Of a stretch of DNA of 5,646 nucleotides, positions 1 through 5,616 are shown in pieces. The notes under the pieces were generated by a model that searched no databases, was not told where the DNA came from, and was given only the letters and a program-made list of their open reading frames with translations. The position numbers and the translations under genes were made by a program. Numbering within the stretch: position 1 is the first letter of the stretch; each line of letters starts with the position of its first letter. Source of the stretch: Acidobacteriaceae bacterium (GTDB lineage Bacteria; Acidobacteriota; Terriglobia; Terriglobales; Acidobacteriaceae); NCBI GenBank assembly GCA_003156495.1, contig PMHC01000049.1, forward strand, positions 1 through 5,646. Direction: 5' to 3'.

Positions 1-389
1 AGAACTACGGCCTGGAGATGAAAAACGCGTTGAACAATCTGCTCAACCGGGTTCCGCTTCAGGATCTGAAGATCGTCGCCACCGCCATCACGATTCAAAA
101 AGAAAGCGGCGGCAATTTGGCCGAGGTGCTCGACAAGACCGCGCAGGTGATTCGCGAGCGTTTCCGGCTGAAAAAACAAATCATGGTGCACACGGCGCAG
201 GGCCGGCTTACGGGGATCATTCTGGCGCTGATGCCGGTCGCTTTGGGCATCTGCATTTACTTTGTCGATCCGGGGATGATCAGCATCCTGTGGCATCGCG
301 AGATCGGCATCAAGATGATATGGGGCGCCGTGGGCTTGACGGCGGTCGGCGGCTTTGTCATTTACCGTATCGTCGACATCGACGTGTGA
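1..389 (+). CDS. tadB: TadB, type II secretion F-family pilus platform protein (3' part, 5' end outside window)
   Basis: Inner-membrane platform protein of the Tad/Flp pilus; with TadC it is thought to couple the TadA/CpaF ATPase to pilin assembly. The frame is already open at the left edge (codons from position 3 read NYGLEM...), so the ATG at 18 is internal and the gene is cut by the window; 128 residues remain. What is left is the C-terminal half of a T2SSF domain: an amphipathic stretch with the family-typical LQDLKIVATAITIQKESGGN, then NLAEVLDKTAQVIRERFRL, a basic segment, and two hydrophobic spans (about GIILALMPVALGICIYF and MIWGAVGLTAVGGFVIY). The ESGGNLAEVLDK motif is characteristic of TadB and GspF-like proteins. 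It stops 7 nt before the tadC ATG, so the two are very probably co-transcribed. TadB rather than TadC because of this motif and its place before a TadC-like gene. Confidence 0.93.
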   Translation, partial: NYGLEMKNALNNLLNRVPLQDLKIVATAITIQKESGGNLAEVLDKTAQVIRERFRLKKQIMVHTAQGRLTGIILALMPVALGICIYFVDPGMISILWHREIGIKMIWGAVGLTAVGGFVIYRIVDIDV

Positions 390-396
390 GGCAAGT

Positions 397-1308
397 ATGG
401 AATTCATGATTCTCACCTTTTTCGCTATCTTTCTGCTGATCGCCAGCGGCGGTGCCCTGCTGTTCTATCGCGAGGCCGCGTTGCGCCGCATCAGCGAAGC
501 CATCAATCCCCGGCCCAAGGAGAGGAAGCTGAAGGAGACGGTGCGGGAGGCGGGAGCTTCGATCGGCACCATCGTCGAGCGCTTCGAGAACCTGATGCCG
601 AAGAGCGAGCAGGAAGTTTCCATCATGCGGCAGCGGTTGACGCGTGCCGGTTACCGCGACGAATCGGCCATCAAATTCTTTTACGGCACCAAGGTACTGA
701 TGCCGTTGCTGCTGGCGGCGGTGGCCCTGTTCAGCGGCTTGGGCAGCCGGTCCCCATTTCTCATTTATGTCTTGGCGTTGGGCGGCGGTTTTCTGGCGCC
801 GGACTTCTGGTTGGGAAAGAAGATCGAGAAGCGGCAGAAGAAAATCGCGCGCGGTTTGCCCGACGTGCTCGATCTGCTGGTGATCTGCATGGAGGCCGGC
901 TTGAGCCTGGATCAGGCGACGGCTCGAACGACGCACGAGTTGAAAAGTTCGCATCCGGAACTGTGCGACGAACTGGGGGTTCTGGTGCTGGAGCAGCGGG
1001 CGGGCTGCGCGCGCGCGGATTCCTGGAAGCATCTTTCCGCGCGTACCGGCGTCGAGAGTTTGCGCAATCTGGTTTCCACTTTGGTACAGTCGGAACAATT
1101 TGGAACGAGCGTGGCCAAGGTGCTTCGCGTTCATGCTGACACACTGCGTCAGCAGCGCATACAGATGGTCGAGGAGTTGGCGGCCAAGACTTCGGTCAAG
1201 CTGGTGTTTCCTTTGGTGCTCTTTATTTTTCCAGCGCTTTTCGTAGTTACACTGGGACCGGCCGCCATCATAATGATGGAGTCGTTTTCGTCTTTAAATA
1301 ACCACTGA
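397..1308 (+). CDS. tadC: TadC, type II secretion F-family pilus platform protein
   Basis: Second inner-membrane platform protein of the Tad pilus, 303 aa, full length for the family. The ATG at 397 is preferred: GAGG at 388-391 lies 5 nt upstream and it follows directly on tadB. An upstream TTG at 355 in the same frame would overlap tadB and add an implausible 14-residue leader. Visible layout: N-terminal membrane span (about residues 3-23); a charged cytoplasmic stretch with MRQRLTRAGYR near 77-87, typical of TadC; a hydrophobic hairpin at about 98-138; the T2SSF domain from about 153 with ARGLPDVLDLLVICMEAGLS and later LSARTGVESLRNLVSTLVQS; and a C-terminal span at about 268-294 containing FPLVLFIFPALFVVTLGPA. 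All of these are familiar TadC blocks. One oddity is C204 in the segment LEQRAGCARAD, where my recollection of relatives is a non-cysteine residue; this is not verified. A strong ribosome binding site for the next small gene begins just after its stop. Confidence 0.95.
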   Translation: MEFMILTFFAIFLLIASGGALLFYREAALRRISEAINPRPKERKLKETVREAGASIGTIVERFENLMPKSEQEVSIMRQRLTRAGYRDESAIKFFYGTKVLMPLLLAAVALFSGLGSRSPFLIYVLALGGGFLAPDFWLGKKIEKRQKKIARGLPDVLDLLVICMEAGLSLDQATARTTHELKSSHPELCDELGVLVLEQRAGCARADSWKHLSARTGVESLRNLVSTLVQSEQFGTSVAKVLRVHADTLRQQRIQMVEELAAKTSVKLVFPLVLFIFPALFVVTLGPAAIIMMESFSSLNNH

Positions 1309-1318
1309 CACAAGAAAG

Positions 1319-1323
1319 AGGAG
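1319..1323 (+). promoter_or_regulatory. Strong ribosome binding site of the micro-ORF
   Basis: AGGAG, within the purine-rich run 1314-1327, sits 6 nt before the ATG at 1330. It is the best Shine-Dalgarno match in the left half of the window, and nothing other than the 31-codon frame begins behind it, so it is the main argument that the small gene is real. Confidence 0.7.
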
Positions 1324-1329
1324 AGGGCA

Positions 1330-1425
1330 ATGAATAGTACGACGATTATCCAAGTTGTAGCCGGAGTTCTGGCGGCCATTATTTTGGTGATTCTCGTTCA
1401 ACGTCGCCGCACGCGCGTCAAGTAA
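1330..1425 (+). CDS. Small single-span membrane protein (31 aa) in the tad operon
   Basis: A 31-residue protein starting MNSTTIIQVVAG and ending RRRTRVK. Residues about 5-23 form one continuous hydrophobic helix (IIQVVAGVLAAIILVILV), followed by a strongly basic tail. By the positive-inside rule the tail should face the cytoplasm and the short N-terminus the periplasm. It has no recognisable enzyme or pilin feature: no prepilin peptidase site (such as G followed by a hydrophobic run with Glu at +5) and no signal peptidase site. The ATG has a near-consensus Shine-Dalgarno 6 nt upstream and lies 21 nt after tadC, so it is probably translated from the same mRNA. A role as a small accessory subunit or stabiliser of the TadB/TadC platform is inference from position only. 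Function unknown. Confidence 0.7.
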   Translation: MNSTTIIQVVAGVLAAIILVILVQRRRTRVK

Positions 1426-1688
1426 GCGGCGGCTAGAAGCTGGGGCCGCCATGCAAGCGGCGGGCGCCACGATGAAAGTGAAAGCGTTCTGTTGTCGGGC
1501 GGATCGGCCGCGGAAGCGGCAAGCGCCACGGGCGATCCAGCCGGGCAATGGAAAGGCGGAGTGTACCCGGTTGCGGCGTGCCGCATGGCCACTCGCGTAT
1601 TGAGTTTTGGCAAGAGGTCGCGCAAGCGGCTGGAAGACAAAGAAGCGGAAGGGGCCCCGCGGAGCAATTGTTGCGGGCGGAAGAGACC
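1426..1688 (+). other. 263-nt stretch without a confident gene, between the micro-ORF and the DUF192-PilZ gene
   Basis: No start with a convincing ribosome binding site was found here. Two + frames are open. The frame of the micro-ORF stays open from its TAA to a stop at 1789-1791, and its middle part (1561-1614) reads VYPVAACRMATRVLSFGK with ordinary codon use. The frame of the downstream gene is open from 1482 and has an ATG at 1548, but its early part is rich in AGG/AGA/GGA codons, unlike its neighbours. The two frames exchange coding character near GGGGCCCC at 1651-1658, so this may be a frameshifted N-terminal extension of the next gene (see findings). Overlapping short GC-rich inverted repeats (1428-1433 with 1445-1450; 1445-1449 with 1457-1461) lack a U tract and do not look like a terminator. 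Confidence 0.4.
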
Positions 1689-2684
1689 ATGGAAGCGCAG
1701 ACACATTGCGTCTATAACCAAACACGGGAATGCTTTCTCGGCTTGCAGGTCAAGACGGCTGATCTTTCGGCGACGCACATGGCGGAGCTGATCGCTGAGC
1801 GGCCGCTGAAGTCGGGCGAGGGCGTGTGGATGAAACCCTTCCGCGGGATTCCGGCGGCGGCGGTACCCGCGCCGCTGGACTTGATCTGCCTGGACGAGGA
1901 GTGTCGGGTAATCGATATGGTTGAGTCCTTTCCCTCGTTTCAGGTCAGTTCCTCCAGTCCGAAGCCGGAGAGCGTGCTGGCGCTGCCGGCGCACTCGATC
2001 TACTCGTCGCAGACGCAGCCGGGCGATCAGCTCGTGCTTTGCGTGGCCGAGGAGATGCAACAACGGCTGGCATGGCTTAACAACGGACACGGAGCCGGAG
2101 AGACGCCGTCGCAGATTGCCGGTGCGGTGCTGCTGCGCGAAAAGCCGCTGTGGAGCGGGGGGCCAGGCGTGTTAGAGCTGAATCGCAAGCAAGACAACGG
2201 GGAAGAGAAACACGCGGCGATGCCTGCCCAGAAAGCGCAGACTCACGAGATGGAACTGACGCGGCCGGGAGCGAAGGCCGACCGCCCGCGTAGTTGGCTG
2301 GAACGCTGGTGGTCGCCCGATCCTCGCAAGGCCCCGCGGATTGAAGTGCCGGGGCTGGCGGCCTACTACTGGGATGGCGCCGCGCCCGCGGCGCATGGCA
2401 TTCGCGACATCAGCTCGTCGGGACTCTACGTGGTGACCGAGGAGCGTTGGTATCCGGGCACGCTGGTGCTGATGACGCTGCAGCGGAGCGACGGCGGCGA
2501 GGAGGCCGAGGAGCGTTCGATCGCCGTGCAGTCGCGGGCCGTGCGCTGGGGGGCGGACGGCGTGGGACTGCAATTTATTCTTCCCGACGAAAAAGATCTG
2601 CGCAGCGGAAAGAATCAATACATGGACGCGGCCAGCCGCAAGGAGTTCAGCCGCTTTCTGGAGCAGTTGCAAAAAGTTAAGTAG
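1689..2684 (+). CDS. DUF192-like / PilZ domain protein, probable c-di-GMP receptor of the pilus locus
   Basis: A 331-residue protein without signal peptide or membrane span, so probably cytoplasmic. The C-terminal PilZ domain (about 208-300) carries both parts of the c-di-GMP signature: RxxxR as RKAPR (213-217) and D/NxSxxG as DISSSG (240-245). It should therefore bind the second messenger. The N-terminal region (about 1-118) resembles DUF192: a GEGVWMKPFRGIP segment (43-55), PLDLICLDEECRVIDMVESF (62-81), then VLALPAHSI...TQPGDQL (96-115), matching that family's order of 'I..F/P.D..FLD', 'V..V', 'VLELPAG' and 'GD.L'. A linker of about 90 residues with a WLERWWSPDP motif (203-212) joins the two. 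The ATG at 1689 has GGAAG at 1679-1683; an ATG at 1548 in frame lacks a clear site. Association with Tad pilus control is inferred from position. PilZ assignment strong, DUF192 moderate, exact start uncertain. Confidence 0.85.
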   Translation: MEAQTHCVYNQTRECFLGLQVKTADLSATHMAELIAERPLKSGEGVWMKPFRGIPAAAVPAPLDLICLDEECRVIDMVESFPSFQVSSSSPKPESVLALPAHSIYSSQTQPGDQLVLCVAEEMQQRLAWLNNGHGAGETPSQIAGAVLLREKPLWSGGPGVLELNRKQDNGEEKHAAMPAQKAQTHEMELTRPGAKADRPRSWLERWWSPDPRKAPRIEVPGLAAYYWDGAAPAAHGIRDISSSGLYVVTEERWYPGTLVLMTLQRSDGGEEAEERSIAVQSRAVRWGADGVGLQFILPDEKDLRSGKNQYMDAASRKEFSRFLEQLQKVK

Positions 2685-2707
2685 CGAAAATTTCCAACGC
2701 AAAAAAA

Positions 2708-2741
2708 GGTGCGGCGATTGACGGCCGTGCCCTTTGCTTTT
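2708..2741 (+). terminator. Possible hairpin terminator in the convergent gap
   Basis: Seven-pair stem 2708-2714 with 2725-2731 (two G-U pairs on the + transcript), 10-nt loop, followed by a U-rich stretch CTTTGCTTTT. A run of seven A at 2701-2707 precedes it and would read as a U run for the opposing gene, but on that strand two of the seven pairs become A-C mismatches. Position between two convergent stop codons (2684 and 2760) supports termination of the + operon and perhaps of both transcripts. The stem is modest, so this is tentative. Confidence 0.4.
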
Positions 2742-2759
2742 GCGGCTGAATGGACGCGT

Positions 2760-4286
2760 TTATTCGAAGGTTTCGGGAATGATGAGGAGCACTTCGACCT
2801 TGACGGGCTGGCTGTTTTGCAACGCGGGGCGGAACTGCCACTGCCCGAGCGCGGCGAGAACGAACTGGGCGCTCGAAAAATCCTTGGGAAAAACGATGCC
2901 GAGCGACTCGAAGCGGCCGGACTGATCGACGAAGCCGTGGATCATCAAAGCGTCGGCGTTGATGAGGCCGGCGGCCAGATTGGGGCGCACGATGCTGTAG
3001 GGCCAGGGCGCATCCAGGCGGGAAATGGCGCCGGCCGAGGCGGCTTCGGCTTCGCCGGGCAGCGAGTACTGCAGAATCCAGCTTTTGGCCAGGCCCACAT
3101 GCAGATAGGCGGTGTAGGCGACGCGGCCGCCCCAGAGGTTGGCGGCCTCGGGAAAGCGATCTTCGAGCGTGCTGCCGACCACGATCGCACCGAAGCGGCC
3201 GTCTTTGGGCAGCGCGATTTGCGTGGCCGCGTGTTGGCGCAGAGCTGTCGAGACAAGATCGGAGTCCGCGGCGGCGGAGGTGGCGGCGATCGATTGGCGT
3301 TCTAATGCGCTGGCGGCTTGATGGTTTGCTTGGCCGGATTGGCCTTGTCCCGCGCCGGCCGATTCGGAGTTGGATGCCAAAGCGTTGCCCGCCGCCGCTC
3401 CGTTTCCGTTGCCCGCCGGGGCGTTGCCGCGTGTTTTTGCCGCCACGGTTTCATTCACAGCCGGCAGAACGGCTCTTCCATCTTTCATGACGATGTTGGA
3501 GGCCGATAGAATCGCCGCCGGCGTGGGCTGCGCCGCTGCCTGCATGGCCGTGCTGGGCGGCAGTTGCGTCTGGTTGGGAAGATGAACGGCGACCGGCGAG
3601 GTGGTGCCGGGCGCAACGTAGGCGTGTTTTGACGGCCAGTCGCTCGAGGCGATGTTAACCGCGGCCAGATTGATTTCCTGATTGGGTCGCTCGATCGAGG
3701 GGGTAGCCTCGGCGCCGGTGGGCTTTTCCGGCAAGGGTGCGACAACATCTTTGGCCAGCGTTTTGCTCGGCGACCAGATCAACAGACGGGGCAGCGGAAT
3801 TTGCTGGGTGAGCGCTTCGTGCGTCTGGAGCTCGGGTTGAATAATGGTTTGCGGTCCCGGCGTAAGCTGGGCGATCTGGCGGCTGGCCGCCGATGCAGCG
3901 GCGGCTATCTGTTGATCGGATGCCGCGCGCGCGCTGGGATAGGCGATTTTTTCTTGGCTGGAGCGGAGCTGCTGCGCTGATGCGTGCAGATCGATGCGGC
4001 GGACGGTTTCGTGGCCGATAACGACGCGGGCGATGGGCGGCCTGTACATCATGCTGAACCAGAGCACGGCCGCCGCCAAGCCGTGAAAAAAAATCGACGT
4101 CGCAAGCGAAGTTGGGCGAGGGCCCAGATCGAGCGCATGGACGAAGAGCGTTGGCGCGACGGCAGAGCTGGCCGCAGTGGCGCGCGGCGCGCTGCGAATC
4201 AGCGTGAGACCATTGTGCGCCGGGGTTTCTTCGCCGGGCGGCGGCGGTGCGTTTGTCTCGCGCGGAATCAAAACGAGAGGTTGCAA
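2760..4286 (-). CDS. TonB-family-like envelope protein with single membrane anchor
   Basis: A 508-residue protein encoded against the pilus genes. Order: Pro-rich N-terminal tail of about 57 residues; one membrane span at about 59-80 (SLATSIFFHGLAAAVLWF); a long Ala/Gln/Pro/Ser-rich periplasmic region; a Gly/Asn/Ala/Ser tract at about 286-325; and a folded C-terminal part from about 363. The last 60 residues (DALMIHGFVDQSGRFESLGI ... AALGQWQFRPALQNSQPVKVEVL) follow the TonB C-terminal pattern: 'G.V...G....' strand, 'AL..W.FRPA' helix-turn, 'PV.V.V' strand. TonB-like proteins span the periplasm and contact outer-membrane partners, but no ExbB/ExbD genes are seen here. A link to the adjacent secretin-type system is inference. 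The start is TTG at 4286, fixed by a perfect AGGAGG 5 nt upstream. The cytoplasmic tail before the span is longer than in classical TonB. Specific partner unknown. Confidence 0.8.
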   Translation of the reverse strand: MQPLVLIPRETNAPPPPGEETPAHNGLTLIRSAPRATAASSAVAPTLFVHALDLGPRPTSLATSIFFHGLAAAVLWFSMMYRPPIARVVIGHETVRRIDLHASAQQLRSSQEKIAYPSARAASDQQIAAAASAASRQIAQLTPGPQTIIQPELQTHEALTQQIPLPRLLIWSPSKTLAKDVVAPLPEKPTGAEATPSIERPNQEINLAAVNIASSDWPSKHAYVAPGTTSPVAVHLPNQTQLPPSTAMQAAAQPTPAAILSASNIVMKDGRAVLPAVNETVAAKTRGNAPAGNGNGAAAGNALASNSESAGAGQGQSGQANHQAASALERQSIAATSAAADSDLVSTALRQHAATQIALPKDGRFGAIVVGSTLEDRFPEAANLWGGRVAYTAYLHVGLAKSWILQYSLPGEAEAASAGAISRLDAPWPYSIVRPNLAAGLINADALMIHGFVDQSGRFESLGIVFPKDFSSAQFVLAALGQWQFRPALQNSQPVKVEVLLIIPETFE

Positions 4287-4291
4287 TCGCG

Positions 4292-4297
4292 CCTCCT
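4292..4297 (-). promoter_or_regulatory. Consensus ribosome binding site fixing a TTG start
   Basis: On the - strand this reads AGGAGG, 5 nt before the TTG at 4286-4284. There is no ATG or GTG at a usable distance, so this site decides the unusual start of the TonB-like gene. Confidence 0.8.
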
Positions 4298-4300
4298 GAC

Positions 4301-4331
4301 TCCCGGATCGCCGGCAGCTTCCGTTCCGGGA
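4301..4331 (-). repeat. Inverted repeat in the leader of the TonB-like gene
   Basis: TCCCGGA at 4301-4307 and TCCGGGA at 4325-4331 are perfect 7-bp complements with a 17-nt spacer. In the - strand mRNA the hairpin would end 3 nt before the AGGAGG site, where it could influence ribosome access or act as a protein-binding site. Whether it forms or matters is unknown. Confidence 0.4.
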
Positions 4332-4536
4332 AGATGAACCTTATTCGAAGTCGCCTCAAAAGGGGCCTTCGCAGCCGCTACAAATAGCATCGCCGATTCC
4401 GGCGCCTTGCCTCATAGCACTCTTGATACCTCATCGGCAATTCAAGCGCAAACCGGAAGCTGCTCAAGGACTACACTAAAACCGCGCTGGCCTGCGCTAA
4501 CGGCAGTAGGATGCGCGGTCGCAATGGCAATTTGGG

Positions 4537-4569
4537 CATTTTGAAAATCGCATTCCCATTTTGAGATCG
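4537..4569. repeat. Imperfect direct repeat, 20-bp period, upstream of cpaB
   Basis: CATTTTGAAAATCG (4537-4550) recurs as CATTTTGAGATCG (4557-4569) with starts exactly 20 bp apart, close to two DNA turns. The first copy contains the perfect palindrome ATTTTGAAAAT. Same-face spacing of AT-rich half-palindromes is what a dimeric regulator site looks like, and it lies about 190 nt before the cpaB start. No regulator can be named. Confidence 0.4.
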
Positions 4570-4758
4570 TGCCAGGCCTGCATTTCCTACTTCACTCGGG
4601 CTTGAAAAACTGCCGCATGGGGCTTGGCCGAGTGGTACGGTGAGGAAGGCCAACGGCTGTGGGGCATGGTGCGATCACCGGGCCTGGCAATCAAGGTTGG
4701 TAAATCGAGGCTGGTAGAGAAAGATGAGCAGGCGCAAGCCGGCTCCTACAGGTTTGGG

Positions 4759-5616
4759 ATGAATCGACGACTGGCTACGATCCTCTTCATCGCACTGGTG
4801 ATTGCCGGCGGCTGCACCTGGCTGGTGTATCGCATGTTTAATGTCCGCATGGCGGCGTCGCGGCCCGTGCAAACCACCAAGGTGGTCGCGGCGGCCAAAG
4901 ACATTCCGCTGGGCGCGGTGGTGACTGCCGCTGATCTGACGACGATGAATGTGGTGGGCGCGGCGCCCAAGGGCGCGATTGCGAAGCCGGAAGATGCGGT
5001 AGGTCGCGGCGTGATGACGCAGATCTATCAGGGCGAGCCGATTCTGGAAAATCATCTGGCCAGCGCCGGTTCCGGCGGCGGTTTGGCGCCGACGATTCCG
5101 GCCGGAATGCGGGCCTGCGCGGTGAAGGTCGATGAGGTTGTTGGCGTGGGCGGTTTTGTCACGCCCGGTATGCGCGTCGATGTGCTGGTTTCGGGCAATC
5201 CTCCGTCGGCTGCCGGTCAGCCCGATCAGGGCGCGGTGACGCAGACGCTGCTGCAGAATATTCAAGTCCTTTCCGCGGGCACCGACATCAAGCGCGACAA
5301 CGAGGGCAAGCCGCAGCAGGTGCAGGTGGTTAACTTGCTGGTGACCCCCGAACAGGCGCAGTTGCTCAGCTTGGCTAGCAATTCGTTAAAAATTCAACTG
5401 GTGCTGCGCAATCCGATGGACACGCAAATCGCCAAGGTTCCGGCTACGGCGATGCGCAATCTGTTTGCCGGCCAGACATCGGCGGCGACGGTTTCGTCGT
5501 CACGGCCACACGCGAAAAGCGCTGCCAAGCCGGCGACTAAAACCTACACGGTTGTCGTCAGCAACGGCTCAAAAACCACCGAGACAAAATTTGCTTTACC
5601 CGAGGGACAGCGTTGA
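4759..5616 (+). CDS. cpaB: CpaB (RcpC) Flp pilus assembly protein
   Basis: Periplasmic, membrane-anchored component of the Tad/Flp pilus, thought to work with the secretin CpaC/RcpA. 285 aa, normal for the family. One N-terminal span (about 5-24, after MNRR) anchors it. A SAF-type domain follows at about 40-104, with AAKDIPLGAVVTAADL (44-59) and GRGVMTQIYQGEPIL (82-96). The RcpC/CpaB domain follows with IPAGMRACAVKVDEVVGVGG (113-132), VTPGMRVDVLVSGNPP (134-149), TQTLLQNIQVLSAG (161-174), VNLLVTPEQAQLLSLA (191-206) and IQLVLRNPMD (212-221). The C-terminus is a Ser/Ala/Lys linker and a short strand-rich end, KTYTVVVSNGSKTTETKF (261-278). C19 sits at the end of the hydrophobic helix but is followed by WLVY and lacks a proper lipobox, so it is a membrane anchor, not a lipoprotein. 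The ATG at 4759 is chosen for AGG at 4750-4752 and the MNRR start typical of relatives; ATG 4666 and TTG 4624 lie upstream in frame. Confidence 0.95.
   Translation: MNRRLATILFIALVIAGGCTWLVYRMFNVRMAASRPVQTTKVVAAAKDIPLGAVVTAADLTTMNVVGAAPKGAIAKPEDAVGRGVMTQIYQGEPILENHLASAGSGGGLAPTIPAGMRACAVKVDEVVGVGGFVTPGMRVDVLVSGNPPSAAGQPDQGAVTQTLLQNIQVLSAGTDIKRDNEGKPQQVQVVNLLVTPEQAQLLSLASNSLKIQLVLRNPMDTQIAKVPATAMRNLFAGQTSAATVSSSRPHAKSAAKPATKTYTVVVSNGSKTTETKFALPEGQR
5602..5607 (+). promoter_or_regulatory. Ribosome binding site inside the cpaB 3' end
   Basis: GAGGGA lies 5 nt before a TTG at 5613 that overlaps the cpaB stop codon. Together with the overlap it supports a translationally coupled next gene. Confidence 0.5.

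Larger units (their letters stand above)
4287..4758. promoter_or_regulatory. Divergent intergenic region between the TonB-like gene and cpaB
   Basis: About 470 nt, visibly less GC-rich around 4380-4610 than the genes, and must hold promoters for both directions. I see no convincing -35/-10 pair. The best - strand candidate is TTGCCG (4440-4435) followed after about 17-18 nt by CTATGA/TATGAG, which is weak. For the + strand, TTGAAA boxes at 4541 and 4602 lack good -10 partners. The region holds an imperfect direct repeat (4537-4569), a short palindrome CAGGCCTG (4573-4580) and an inverted repeat close to the - strand ribosome binding site (4301-4331). The cpaB frame is open back to a TTG at 4624 and has an ATG at 4666, but that part does not resemble a CpaB N-terminus and is treated as leader. 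Confidence 0.5.

Noticed and set aside
358..1134. Long - strand open frames opposite tadC
   Set aside because: Antisense to a clearly recognisable TadC. The translation is rich in Arg, Gln and His with no domain pattern or start signal.
1428..1461. Alternative GC-rich hairpins after the micro-ORF as an attenuator or terminator
   Set aside because: Stems are only 5-6 bp of low-complexity GCC/GGC repeats, no U tract follows, and such pairings are common by chance in this composition.
1398..2090. A 230-codon - strand open frame opposite the PilZ gene and the 1426-1688 gap
   Set aside because: Most of it mirrors the DUF192-like coding region. The product is Arg/Leu-biased with no recognisable motif, and no good ribosome binding site was seen.
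2709..3305. Open frame of 198 codons on the + strand inside the TonB-like gene
   Set aside because: It is antisense to the 508-aa gene, which has a perfect ribosome binding site, a membrane span and a TonB-like end. The + frame has no ribosome binding site and Gly/Arg/Ala-biased composition typical of a GC-rich shadow.
4525..4625. Sigma-54 type promoter (TGGCA...GC) upstream of cpaB
   Set aside because: TGGCA at 4525 lacks the TTGC element at the required spacing, and TGGCAC on the other strand near 4574-4569 has no GC at -12.
4617..4660. tRNA-like D-arm sequence (TGGCCGAGTGGTACGG), reminiscent of tRNA-Ser/Leu
   Set aside because: No matching anticodon arm, no T-arm GGTTCGAATCC and no pairing acceptor stem in the following 90 nt; treated as coincidence.
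4774..4820. Cys19 of CpaB as a lipoprotein site
   Set aside because: The residues before the cysteine (IAGG) do not match a lipobox, and strongly hydrophobic residues follow it, so a plain membrane anchor fits better.
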